A model generated the notes under the pieces. That model was not told the DNA's origin, did not search any database, and saw nothing but the letters and a program-made list of their open reading frames with translations. From the NCBI GenBank assembly GCA_030040995.1, contig JASHOS010000249.1, forward strand, positions 1-59,936: a stretch of DNA of 59,936 bases, written 5' to 3'. This document shows positions 44,591 to 53,119 of this stretch, one piece after another (position 1 is the stretch's first letter; each line of letters begins with the position of its first letter). A program made the translations under genes and the position numbers. The stretch comes from Terriglobia bacterium. Its GTDB lineage: Bacteria; Acidobacteriota; Terriglobia; UBA7540.

Positions 44591-46453
44591 ATGTTCTGCT
44601 CATCACCCATCACTCGTCACTTGTCACCAGCTTTCCGATTGGCGCCTACGAGTGTCGCTGGCGCCGTGGTGATCTTTCTCGGGTGTTCTGCGATCGCGGC
44701 TGCTCAGCGTCCCTCCAGAGGCCCCGATTGGGCGATAGGCCGTGACGTCTTCATACAACACTGCGCCGTCTGTCATCACGAGAACAGCGGGACTCGCGCT
44801 CCGCTGCCCAACGTGCTCCGTCAAATGTCCAGCCAGGAAATTCTGCAAGCTCTTCAAACGGGTGTGATGAGGGCGCAGGGTTCGCAGCTTACCCGCCGAG
44901 AGCAGGAAGCTGTTGCCCACTTTCTGTCGCGTCGGCAGAGGGTTGTGCCTCGGATCACGACCGGCTTTTGTGCGCCGGGCGCATCTCCCCTTCTCAAGGG
45001 AGATCCCGGTTGGAACGGCTGGGGCAACGGTGCGGTGAATGCTCGCTTCCAGCCCACAAGGGGAGCAGGCCTGGATCGCAATCAAATTAAAAGGCTGAAG
45101 TTGAAGTGGGCGTTCGGCTTTCCTGATGATTCAACGGTTCAATCAACCGTTTTCGGCGGCCGAGTGTTGGTAGGCAGCGCGACGGGCAGCGTTTATTCAC
45201 TCGATGCGCGGACGGGGTGCATCGATTGGATATTTAAAGCCTCCTCTGGGATCCGGTCGGCCGTCCCGGTTTCAGCAGACGGGAGGGAGGCTTACATCGG
45301 CGATAGCCGCGCTAACGTTTACGCGGTCAGCACAGTTTCGGGAAGTTTGATCTGGAAAACGCAGATTGATCCGCACCCACTCGCCGTCATTACAGGTGCA
45401 CCCTTGCTGCTGAACGGACGCCTCTATGTACCCGTTTCCTCGGGTGAGGAAGGCGCGGCGACTAATCCGTATTACGCGTGTTGTACCTTTCGCGGGAGCG
45501 TGGTTGCCCTGGACGCGGCGACCGGAAAACAGATCTGGAAGGCTTACGCAATTCCCAACCCGCCAAAGCGAACAGGCGAGAACGCGGTTGGCGTCCCGAT
45601 GTGGGGGCCTTCCGGTGCGGCAGTCTGGTCCTCGCCCACTGCCGACCTCCGCCGCCATGCGATTTACGTTGGAACCGGGAACAACTACTCCGATCCTGGT
45701 GACGGTCATTCGGATGCAGTTCTCGCATTCGATATCAGTACTGGTCGTCTCCTGTGGTCACGCCAAGCGACTCCGAACGACAGATGGACCATCGCCTGCC
45801 GCGAGTCGAATAAGACCAACTGCCCGCCCGACCCTGGAGACGATTATGACTTTGGGACTTCGCCGATTCTGACATCCCTTCCTGGTGGACGCAGCCTGAT
45901 TCTCGCGGCCCAAAAATCCGGTGTGGTCTACGCTCTCGACCCTGACCACAAAGGAAAGATCATCTGGAAAGCTCGCATTGCCAACGGAGGTCCCGAAGGC
46001 GGAGTCGAGTGGGGTGGTGCAGCAGGCGAAGGGCAAGCCTACTTCCCGATCTCGGATTGGAAACAGTCAGTCCCGAACGCTGGCGGCGGATTGATCGCTC
46101 TAAACACGATCACCGGCACGCAAGTTTGGCACGCTGACCCGGTCCACCCTGATTGTCAAAAGACACCAGGATGCAGCGCTGCTCAAGTTGCGCCCGCCAC
46201 TCTCATACCCGGCGTCGTCTTCTCGGGATCGCTCGATGGGCATTTGCGCGCTTACGATGTGCGTAACGGACGAGTGATCTGGGATTTCGACACGGCACGC
46301 GAGTTCAAGACGATTGACGGCGTCGAAGCGCATGGCGGCTCGCTCGATAAGAACGGGCCGGCTGTGGCAGGGGGGATGCTTTATGTAGAAAGCGGTAACT
46401 TCGTGGGTATGCCCGGAAACGTGTTACTCGCTTTTTCTGTGGACGGGCAATAG
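44591..46453 (+). CDS. Cytochrome c - PQQ beta-propeller dehydrogenase (polyvinyl-alcohol dehydrogenase-like)
   Basis: About 620 aa, exported (hydrophobic AGAVVIFLGCSAIAAAQ). The start is uncertain: ATG 44591 follows TTG 44588, and TTG 44639 would give a shorter signal. A c-type heme domain comes first (DVFIQHCAVCHHENSG, with a later QTGVMRAQGSQ Met candidate). A PQQ-binding eight-blade propeller follows, with TGSVYSLDARTGCIDW, GSVVALDAATGKQIWKA and DGHLRAYDVRNGRVIWDFDT. The ending ESGNFVGMPGNVLLAFS matches polyvinyl-alcohol dehydrogenases. It should oxidise an alcohol or polyol in the periplasm and pass electrons to its own heme. No pqq genes are in the window. Confidence 0.88.
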   Translation: MFCSSPITRHLSPAFRLAPTSVAGAVVIFLGCSAIAAAQRPSRGPDWAIGRDVFIQHCAVCHHENSGTRAPLPNVLRQMSSQEILQALQTGVMRAQGSQLTRREQEAVAHFLSRRQRVVPRITTGFCAPGASPLLKGDPGWNGWGNGAVNARFQPTRGAGLDRNQIKRLKLKWAFGFPDDSTVQSTVFGGRVLVGSATGSVYSLDARTGCIDWIFKASSGIRSAVPVSADGREAYIGDSRANVYAVSTVSGSLIWKTQIDPHPLAVITGAPLLLNGRLYVPVSSGEEGAATNPYYACCTFRGSVVALDAATGKQIWKAYAIPNPPKRTGENAVGVPMWGPSGAAVWSSPTADLRRHAIYVGTGNNYSDPGDGHSDAVLAFDISTGRLLWSRQATPNDRWTIACRESNKTNCPPDPGDDYDFGTSPILTSLPGGRSLILAAQKSGVVYALDPDHKGKIIWKARIANGGPEGGVEWGGAAGEGQAYFPISDWKQSVPNAGGGLIALNTITGTQVWHADPVHPDCQKTPGCSAAQVAPATLIPGVVFSGSLDGHLRAYDVRNGRVIWDFDTAREFKTIDGVEAHGGSLDKNGPAVAGGMLYVESGNFVGMPGNVLLAFSVDGQ

Positions 46454-46517
46454 CGGGCGGGGTTTTGCACTGATACAACGCGAACATAAGTTTGAAATGA
46501 ATGAGGCAAAAAAGTAA

Positions 46518-47414
46518 ATGAGACGCCGAGCTTATTTGAAGACAATGTTGGCGGGCGCCGCTGCGATGGGATTGCCAGCGGCAGCGCAAGAATCTGGCTC
46601 TCTCGCTGGGCGCATCAAACACACCGATCCCAGCAAGTATCATCTGTACCATTCGCACGAGAACACCGGATATATGGCTTGCCAGTATCCCTCACTTCTC
46701 GTCAGTAGCGATTTGACTACAAATCTGTTTTTTATCGATCGCTGCCGGATTATGCCGGGAGGAGGCGTCGGACATCACTTTCACAATCGTTGCGAAGAGA
46801 TGTTTATTATTTTCGGTGATGAGGCGCAGTTTACGATCGATGGACGAACCTCTCTACTGAAAGGTCCGGCGGGAGCTCCTTGCCGGATGGGTCACTCCCA
46901 TGCGATCTATAATCCGTCAAACAAGCCGGTGGAATTTATGAACATCAATGTGTCCGCCGTTAAGGGGAAATATGACGCCTTCAATCTTGGCGACGCTCGC
47001 GTGGGCGTGCCGCTCGATCCGATCCCTGTTTTTATGACCATGCGACTGGATCAGGCGTTGCTTCGGCCCGTCCAGAGCTATCTCGGCGGCCAAGGCACTG
47101 TGCAATATCGTCGCGCCCTGGACCCGACGGTATTCCTCACCAATTGGTCCTACATGGACCACCTCCTCTTGCCTCCCGGAGCTTCAGAGGGCCGTCATCG
47201 GCACACCGGTGTAGAGGAAGTGTATTACGTCATGAACGGCAATGGCGAGGCGCAGGTGAATGCGGAAGCAGCCGCGATCGAGAAGGGGGATGCCGTGCCG
47301 GTGCTTCTTGACGAAGTGCACGCATTCCGCAATGGCGGCTCTCAAGACCTGGAATTGATGATTATCGGTATCGCCGCGCAGAAATGGATTCTCGACACGG
47401 AGGAAGTAAAGTGA
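46518..47414 (+). CDS. Tat-exported bicupin protein 2
   Basis: A 298-aa protein with MRRRAYLKTMLAGAAAMGLP, a twin-arginine-type signal almost identical in pattern to bicupin 1. Both cupin metal sites are complete: [37 protein letters not shown] and VHAFRNGG. It lacks the inter-cupin insert of bicupin 1. The run around residues 100-175 ([38 protein letters not shown]) is nearly the same in all three paralogs and differs from common cupins, so it probably defines their substrate pocket. It follows the PQQ dehydrogenase by 64 nt. Confidence 0.92.
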   Translation: MRRRAYLKTMLAGAAAMGLPAAAQESGSLAGRIKHTDPSKYHLYHSHENTGYMACQYPSLLVSSDLTTNLFFIDRCRIMPGGGVGHHFHNRCEEMFIIFGDEAQFTIDGRTSLLKGPAGAPCRMGHSHAIYNPSNKPVEFMNINVSAVKGKYDAFNLGDARVGVPLDPIPVFMTMRLDQALLRPVQSYLGGQGTVQYRRALDPTVFLTNWSYMDHLLLPPGASEGRHRHTGVEEVYYVMNGNGEAQVNAEAAAIEKGDAVPVLLDEVHAFRNGGSQDLELMIIGIAAQKWILDTEEVK

Positions 47415-47503
47415 CACGACACTCTGGGATGCAGCAAGGATCAAAGAGCGGAAGCCTGCTCTCACATTTCTGCAACACACTCGATTGTGGCAACATTCCT
47501 GAC

Positions 47504-48532
47504 ATGAAAAAACGTCTCTTAGGTCTGACCATTGTCGTTTTGGCTTTGCCCTTGGCTCTCGCTTCAGCTCCCAAGCCACTCTCGGTTTATTTCATTGACG
47601 TTGAGGGCGGTCAGTCAACCTTGTTTGTCTCCCCTTCCGGCGAATCAATGCTGGTGGATACGGGCTGGCCCGATCACAACGGGCGTGATGCTCAGCGCAT
47701 CCTCGCGGCGGCCCGAGATGCCGGAATCCATCAAATCGATTATCTGGTGATCACTCACTACCATGAGGATCATGTGGGCGGAGTGCCGCAACTCGCTACG
47801 CTCATTCCCATCCGCAATTTTATCGATCATGGCCAGCCCGTCGAAACGTATCCGCGTGCCGAGGCGCTCTATCAGGCCTATTTGAGAGTTCGCGGTAAGG
47901 GAAATCATATTCTGGCAAAACCGGGCATGCAGATTCCCGTCCGCGGATTAGATGTGACTGTCCTGACGGCGGCCGGCGACACTATCGGCCCTTCCGCGCC
48001 GGGCGGCGGCGAGCCAAACCCTTATTGTCCGAAAGACGTCCAGCCAGCTACGGATCACTCAGAAAACGCCCAGTCAGTGGGAGTCCTGGTCAGCTACGGC
48101 AAATTCAGGATGACCGATCTCGGAGACCTTCCCAGTTGGCCGGGAGAATACAATCTGGTTTGCCCTACCAACCGAGTAGGCCATGTGGAGGTTTACCTCA
48201 CCGATCAGCATGCCTACGCGGAATCCGGCGCATTCTTCCTGGTCGATGCTTTGCATCCCATCGTCGCGGTTGCGGACAATGGAGCGCATAAAGGAGGGGC
48301 TCCGGAAGCATTCATGGCGGTCCGCATGTCGCCCGGCCTGGAAGGCTTCTGGGACCTGCATTATTCGTACTCTGCAGACAAGAAGCTTAACGCGCAGGCG
48401 CCCTTTATCGCGAATCTGACGGACAATTCAGATCACGCGTACTGGATCAAGCTGACGGCGTTTCCGAATGGTGCCTTTACCGTGACCAACCAGCGCAATG
48501 GCGAAAGCAAGACGTACCAGCCGCGGCGATGA
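47504..48532 (+). CDS. Exported metallo-beta-lactamase-fold hydrolase
   Basis: A 342-aa protein from ATG 47504; the frame is open further upstream into the bicupin gene, but the signal peptide MKKRLLGLTIVVLALPLALA marks the start. The metal-site motif THYHEDHVGG (HxHxDH) is intact, preceded by SMLVDTGWP and followed by VTVLTAAGD and a later DQH near residue 230. It resembles the ComEC-type extracellular lactamase domain by eye. It probably hydrolyses an ester, lactone or phosphoester in the periplasm. A lactonase role would fit a sugar-acid pathway, but that is inference. Confidence 0.87.
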   Translation: MKKRLLGLTIVVLALPLALASAPKPLSVYFIDVEGGQSTLFVSPSGESMLVDTGWPDHNGRDAQRILAAARDAGIHQIDYLVITHYHEDHVGGVPQLATLIPIRNFIDHGQPVETYPRAEALYQAYLRVRGKGNHILAKPGMQIPVRGLDVTVLTAAGDTIGPSAPGGGEPNPYCPKDVQPATDHSENAQSVGVLVSYGKFRMTDLGDLPSWPGEYNLVCPTNRVGHVEVYLTDQHAYAESGAFFLVDALHPIVAVADNGAHKGGAPEAFMAVRMSPGLEGFWDLHYSYSADKKLNAQAPFIANLTDNSDHAYWIKLTAFPNGAFTVTNQRNGESKTYQPRR

Positions 48533-48708
48533 TTTTCGTCGCTTTGGGTAACGCTTCAATCCCAGTCTCGGTGCTCTGATAATGGCTTTTCAAAGATGTT
48601 GACTCCGACATCCGCGATAAGGTTTGCAGAGCCGCAGGGTCGTTCTATTAAGCAGCCGCATGGAGCCGGCGGCAGTGGGTCCAGTTCAGAGAGAAGGGGA
48701 AGAGGTGA

Positions 48709-49578
48709 ATGAAATCACCCCTATCAGAACGTATCGCGCATACTGACCCGTCTCAGTATCGCCTCTACAAGGCGGTCCACGATGGGCCGGGCGAAATGAG
48801 TTTCATGTACCTATTTGATTTCCACTCGCTCGATGCCAACCTGGAATTTATGCATCGAGGCGTCCTGGACCCGAAAAGCGGGATTGGCCATCATTTTCAC
48901 AACCGGTGCGAGGAGATGTTCATCATCTTCGACGGCGAAGCGCAGTTCACCATCGACGGGCGGACGTCCGTGTTGAAAGGGCCGGCTGGAGCTCCTTGCA
49001 GGATGGGCCATTCGCACGCGATCTACAACGCATCCAGCCAGCCGCTTCAGTGGATGAATATCAACGTCTCCGCAACCAAAGGAATCTACGATGCGTTTAA
49101 TCTTGGCGATGGGCGCGTGGACGCGCGTCTCGATCCGATCCCCGTTTTCATGACCATGCTGCTCTCTCGCGCGTTACTTCGTCCCGTGGACCACATGAAC
49201 GGCGGCAAAGGGAGAGTCGGGTACCGGCGCGCCTTAGGCCCCACGGTGTTCGAGACTCCCTGGGCTTACGTCGATCACGTGTTGCTGCCCCCGGGAACCT
49301 CGATTGGCCCGCATATCCACACGAGAGTCACGGAAATCCTCTATGTCATGAACGGGGAGGGCACGGTGAGGCTAGCTGGGAATAGAATGGGTCGGCCGAT
49401 TGCTGAAGAAACTGCTTCTGTCCAGACCGGCGATGCTGTCCCGGTGGAACTGGCGGAGATCCATTCCCTCGAGAACACTGGCAGCCAGCCGTTGGAATTG
49501 ATGGTGGTAGGCATCTGCAGCAGCGAAGAGAAGCTTATAGATACCGTCGATGTAAAGAGCTTTTCTTCACTCAACTAG
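48709..49578 (+). CDS. Cytoplasmic bicupin protein 3
   Basis: A 289-aa paralog of bicupins 1 and 2 without a signal peptide: it begins [20 protein letters not shown], colinear with the mature part of the others. GAAGAGGTGA precedes the ATG. Metal ligands are intact: [37 protein letters not shown] and IHSLENTG. It carries a short insert [14 protein letters not shown] in the second cupin. It sits directly before an NCS1-type permease. This fits the same reaction, or the next step, being run in the cytoplasm on imported product. Confidence 0.92.
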   Translation: MKSPLSERIAHTDPSQYRLYKAVHDGPGEMSFMYLFDFHSLDANLEFMHRGVLDPKSGIGHHFHNRCEEMFIIFDGEAQFTIDGRTSVLKGPAGAPCRMGHSHAIYNASSQPLQWMNINVSATKGIYDAFNLGDGRVDARLDPIPVFMTMLLSRALLRPVDHMNGGKGRVGYRRALGPTVFETPWAYVDHVLLPPGTSIGPHIHTRVTEILYVMNGEGTVRLAGNRMGRPIAEETASVQTGDAVPVELAEIHSLENTGSQPLELMVVGICSSEEKLIDTVDVKSFSSLN

Positions 49579-49658
49579 GCGTAGAAGCTCTGAACTGTTC
49601 GGCAATCCGCAACCTGGTTGAGGATCCGCGGTTATCATCCAGGAGCTCCCTGAAACAT

Positions 49659-51002
49659 ATGACGCCAAGCTACATCAAGCTTTCTCTTCCTGTTCCACCC
49701 GCCAGCCGGGCGCCGTGGTACAAGAACACCTTTCCGACCTACGCCGGGATTTTTCTATGGGTTGGATTTTATCTGAAGCTGGCGTGGCCAACGATTGGCT
49801 ACGCTGATGTCAGCATCTGTTTGTGGGGGCTAGTGCTGGCTGGCTTTCTCTGCTTCGCCCTCTACTATTATGTGCCGGCAATGCTCGGCATGCAGACAGG
49901 CCGTCCTCTCTATGTTGTGGGCACCTCTACGTTCGGGACAACCGGCGGGTATTTGATGCCCGGACTGCTGATGGGAGTCTTGCAAGTAGGCTGGGTTGCC
50001 GTGATCGCCTCCGTCTCCGCCGATTTCATCATGAAAGGCCTGAACCAAACGTCGAGAGGCCTTTTTACGATCATCGTGTTGGTGTGGGTCTATAGCCTTG
50101 GATGGGTGGCCATTAAGGGCATTCACTATGTTGGGCAGGCGGCCAAGTTTTTGAATTGGGTGCCGTTGATTATGATTCTGATCGTGTTCTGGGCGAACCG
50201 AGGCGGCATTTCCCACTACGTGGTGCCGCACAAGGATTCTTTGTCAGGCTTCCTGAGTGTGCTCACGATTGTTATCGGCTATTTTGCGACCGCCGGGGCA
50301 GCCGGCGCCGATTTCGGAATGAACAACCGCAATAGGAAGGATATCGTTCTGGGAGGGATCTTCGGTATTGTCGTCGGCGCCGTGATTGCCGGAGGGCTTC
50401 CAATCCTCTCGGTGGCGGGCTACATCGGGAGAGGCGCTGGCCCGCCGAGTTATGACTACACGGCCGCCATCGCAAGCGTTGGTGCCTTAGCTCCAGCCAT
50501 GTTCTTCCTCTTCGCCGCAGCATCTTTGGTCCCGACGTGTTTCTCGTCTTTCATTGCGTCGAATAGTTTCAGCACGATGCTACCAAAGGTTCCACGCAGC
50601 GTCTCGACGCTAGCGGGCGTAACCATTAGCGTTATTTTGGCGATTACCGGAGTCGCCAACGACTTGGTTGGCTTCTTTGTCATCGTGGGCGCATCTTTTG
50701 GACCTATATGTGGTGCCATGGCCGCTGACTACTTTCTCGCGGGAAGGCGGTGGTCTGGACCGCGCCGGGGAATCAATTGGGCGGGTTACGTCGCCTGGGC
50801 CCTGGGTTTCCTCGTCGGCATACCGAATCATGTGCCCGGAATGCCAGCCGCTTGGGTAAGGGCCGACAATCCTTCGGTGCTCTATTCGTTTGTTGCCGGA
50901 TTTCTTGTCTATCTATTGCTAGCCAAAACCGGTCTTCGCCCGGCCGCAATCTATAAGGGAGAAACGGGGCCGGTAATCGCCGCTGCCAGCGAAGCACTAT
51001 GA
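49659..51002 (+). CDS. NCS1-family inner-membrane permease
   Basis: A 447-aa polytopic protein with about 12 hydrophobic helices. The opening WYKNTFPTYAGIFLWVGFYL, and later FGTTGGYLMPGLLMGVLQVGW and GYFATAGAAGADFGMNNRNRKDI, are typical of the nucleobase:cation symporter-1 (CodB-like) group. These carry purines, pyrimidines, hydantoins, allantoin or vitamins. It lies between bicupin 3 and the ThuA-like gene. It probably moves a periplasmic product inward. The substrate cannot be told from sequence. Confidence 0.92.
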   Translation: MTPSYIKLSLPVPPASRAPWYKNTFPTYAGIFLWVGFYLKLAWPTIGYADVSICLWGLVLAGFLCFALYYYVPAMLGMQTGRPLYVVGTSTFGTTGGYLMPGLLMGVLQVGWVAVIASVSADFIMKGLNQTSRGLFTIIVLVWVYSLGWVAIKGIHYVGQAAKFLNWVPLIMILIVFWANRGGISHYVVPHKDSLSGFLSVLTIVIGYFATAGAAGADFGMNNRNRKDIVLGGIFGIVVGAVIAGGLPILSVAGYIGRGAGPPSYDYTAAIASVGALAPAMFFLFAAASLVPTCFSSFIASNSFSTMLPKVPRSVSTLAGVTISVILAITGVANDLVGFFVIVGASFGPICGAMAADYFLAGRRWSGPRRGINWAGYVAWALGFLVGIPNHVPGMPAAWVRADNPSVLYSFVAGFLVYLLLAKTGLRPAAIYKGETGPVIAAASEAL

Positions 51003-51126
51003 TTGGCGGCAGCCAAATCTTGCAGGTACCGTCAAAGTTACTTCCAGCGGAGAACTGTCGGGTGGCAAGCGTAAAACGACGCTGGGAAGGCTGTGGCGCT
51101 TGGATACGCTGTCGAGGGCTTTGGTG

Positions 51127-52002
51127 ATGGATCAGGAAAAAGCCATTTCAAGAAGAAATCTTTTGCAAAATATGGGAGCCGCTGTAGCGATGGGCGCTCT
51201 GACCGGTTCTGAAATAGAGCGCGATCCTGCGTCTGACGCCGTGCCGCCATGGAAAGGGAAGGAACGGCCCCGTGTATTCGCGCTGATTGGTGATCGCTAT
51301 CACAATTCGGACTACATTCGCGTCGGCCTTGACAGGCTGTTTCAAGCGTTGGATCTTCCCGTGGACTATACGGCCAATTACGATCATCTATCCCGAAGCG
51401 TGCTTCGAAATTATCAGATCTTCGTTTGCTTTCGCGACGGAATGATATGGCCGCGAGGGTATCTGGGGCCGGACGCATATAGCGCTTATGATCGATACCT
51501 GGAAAATCGCTTAGATTTCCCAAAGGGAACACCCGAGAAGTGGATCACTGAAGAGCAGGGCGAGGCCGTAAAGGATTTTGTGGCGTCGGGAAACGGTTTC
51601 TACTCGCTCCATAATAACAGTCACGTTTCACTTTCATCGAAGAGTTATAGGGAAGTCATGGGAGGGGCCTATATCGGCCATCCACCACTACGACCCTTCA
51701 AAGTAACGGTTGTCAACAAAGATCACCCCGTTACCCAAGGAGTTCAGGATTTCATGGTGAACGATGAACAGCATTTTGTGGTCTACGATAAGAATCCGCA
51801 GAACATCATCTTGCGTGCGGAGAATATTGACGGGCTGGCGTACGAAGATCATGGAACGCAATCCATTAGCGGCTGGGCGCATGAATATGGGGAAGGACGA
51901 GTAGTTTTCACGGCACTCGGACACAACATTCATGCGATGTGGCAGCCCGAATACTTTAAGCTGCAAAAGAATGCCGTTCGCTGGCTGCTTAGGGTGATCT
52001 GA
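51127..52002 (+). CDS. Tat-exported ThuA-like protein
   Basis: A 291-aa protein from ATG 51127 with GAGGG upstream; a TTG at 51100 is a weaker start. ISRRNLLQNMGAAVAMGALTG is a twin-arginine-type signal. The ThuA/class-I-amidotransferase-like fold shows RVFALIGDRYHNSDYIR, NYQIFVCFRDG, GEAVKDFVASGNGFYSLHN, DHPVTQGVQDFMVNDEQHFV and a closing GRVVFTALGHNIHAMW. ThuA members occur in trehalose and disaccharide catabolism and in other sugar clusters. It supports a carbohydrate-like substrate for the cluster. The enzymatic activity is unproven. Confidence 0.9.
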   Translation: MDQEKAISRRNLLQNMGAAVAMGALTGSEIERDPASDAVPPWKGKERPRVFALIGDRYHNSDYIRVGLDRLFQALDLPVDYTANYDHLSRSVLRNYQIFVCFRDGMIWPRGYLGPDAYSAYDRYLENRLDFPKGTPEKWITEEQGEAVKDFVASGNGFYSLHNNSHVSLSSKSYREVMGGAYIGHPPLRPFKVTVVNKDHPVTQGVQDFMVNDEQHFVVYDKNPQNIILRAENIDGLAYEDHGTQSISGWAHEYGEGRVVFTALGHNIHAMWQPEYFKLQKNAVRWLLRVI

Positions 52003-52049
52003 GGGACGCAATTGGCAAGTAAGCAACACGAAACTCAAGGAGGTAATCG

Positions 52050-52802
52050 ATGGCCAAAACACTGCGGGTGATTGACGCGCATGCTCACTTAGGGGAATGC
52101 TGTGTTTTCGGTCTAGTGAGCACAGAGGAAGAATTGGTCCGTCGCATGGACGAAAGTGGTATCGATGCCACCATTGTGCAGCCGTATCCCGGCGCGAAGA
52201 ACGCCGCTGAGACTCACGACCGCATTGCAGACTTGTGCGCGAAATATCCTGGCCGCTTTTTTGGCCTGGCGAGTGTCAGCCCGCATGGTAGTCACGAAGC
52301 GTATCGGCGGGAAGTAGAGCGGTGCGTTCGAGAGCTAGGTTTTGTGGGTGTTAAGCTCCACACGATCGGGCATGCAGTCAATCCGCTTTCGGAAGACGGC
52401 GATCTTGTCTTCGCTACCGCGCACCACCTCGGTATCCCGGCGATGGTCCACACAGGTCCAGGCATGCCCTTCGCCTTACCCTCGCTTTGCATCCCGGCAG
52501 CCCAGAAGTATCCCGGCTTGAAGATCATATTGGCGCATGCCGGATTTGCCGTTTTTTCGGCTGAGGCTCAGGTGGCGGCTTCGGTGTGCGGTAATCTCTA
52601 TCTTGAAACCTCCTGGTGCATCGGCGAAGATATCCGCTGGATGATTTCCACGATTGGCTCGGATCGCGTGATGATGGGTGCGGATTTGCCGAGCAATGTT
52701 CCGGTGGAGGTTGCGAAGTACAAAGCACTCGATCTCGAACCGGAAGTCTATAACAAGGTCATGGGCGGCAATGCCATCGACGTATTCAAGCTCTCTTCAT
52801 GA
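52050..52802 (+). CDS. Amidohydrolase-family (TIM-barrel) hydrolase
   Basis: A 250-aa cytoplasmic enzyme with a very strong AAGGAGG site. Metal ligands: His11 and His13 in VIDAHAHLG, His134 in MVHTGPG, His163 in ILAHAGF and Asp212 in MGADLPSN. GFVGVKLH holds a Lys (102) often found in this class. It belongs to the amidohydrolase-2 group that includes decarboxylases such as ACMSD and lactonases. It is short but complete. It is paired with the next gene (7-nt gap) as the last step of the cluster. Substrate is unknown. Confidence 0.92.
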   Translation: MAKTLRVIDAHAHLGECCVFGLVSTEEELVRRMDESGIDATIVQPYPGAKNAAETHDRIADLCAKYPGRFFGLASVSPHGSHEAYRREVERCVRELGFVGVKLHTIGHAVNPLSEDGDLVFATAHHLGIPAMVHTGPGMPFALPSLCIPAAQKYPGLKIILAHAGFAVFSAEAQVAASVCGNLYLETSWCIGEDIRWMISTIGSDRVMMGADLPSNVPVEVAKYKALDLEPEVYNKVMGGNAIDVFKLSS

Positions 52803-52809
52803 GGTAATC

Positions 52810-53094
52810 ATGTTCGTCCTCCACGTCAATTTACAAGTGACGCCAGGCTCGGAGCAGGAGCTCGAGAAAACCTACGTTATGACTTTCCGGCCGGCTGTTT
52901 CCCAGCAGGACGGATTTCGCGCCGTGAATTTGTTGCGCCCGCGGGAAGAGACGAGTAACTACGTGCTTAGCATTGTGTTTGAGGATCAGCCTCTGCAGCA
53001 GAAATGGGTGGCGACGGAACTTCACCAAAAGGCTTGGCCGCTGATCGAAAGCCTCTGCGCGAGCTATTCGCTTGAGCGTTACGACGCTGTCTAA
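52810..53094 (+). CDS. ABM-domain (antibiotic biosynthesis monooxygenase-type) protein
   Basis: A 94-aa protein from ATG 52810, preceded by TGAGGT and only 7 nt after the amidohydrolase. The dimeric alpha-beta barrel pattern is visible: MFVLHVNLQVTPGSEQELEK, then AVSQQDGFRAVNLLRP, NYVLSIVFEDQPLQQKWV and a helix into LCASYSLERY. Members include quinol monooxygenases, heme-degrading enzymes and small stress proteins. No His/Trp heme set is clear. It is the last gene of the plus-strand cluster and convergent with the VWFA gene. Its role is probably oxidation or binding of a pathway product. Confidence 0.85.
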   Translation: MFVLHVNLQVTPGSEQELEKTYVMTFRPAVSQQDGFRAVNLLRPREETSNYVLSIVFEDQPLQQKWVATELHQKAWPLIESLCASYSLERYDAV

Positions 53095-53119
53095 ACTAAG
53101 CCGATGGGTGACAAGCTTA

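Noticed and set aside
34850-51002. Allantoin/ureidoglycine pathway reading of the bicupin + NCS1 permease
   Set aside because: Ureidoglycine aminohydrolase is also a bicupin and NCS1 carriers can take allantoin, but the cupin motifs differ from that family and no purine-catabolism gene is present.
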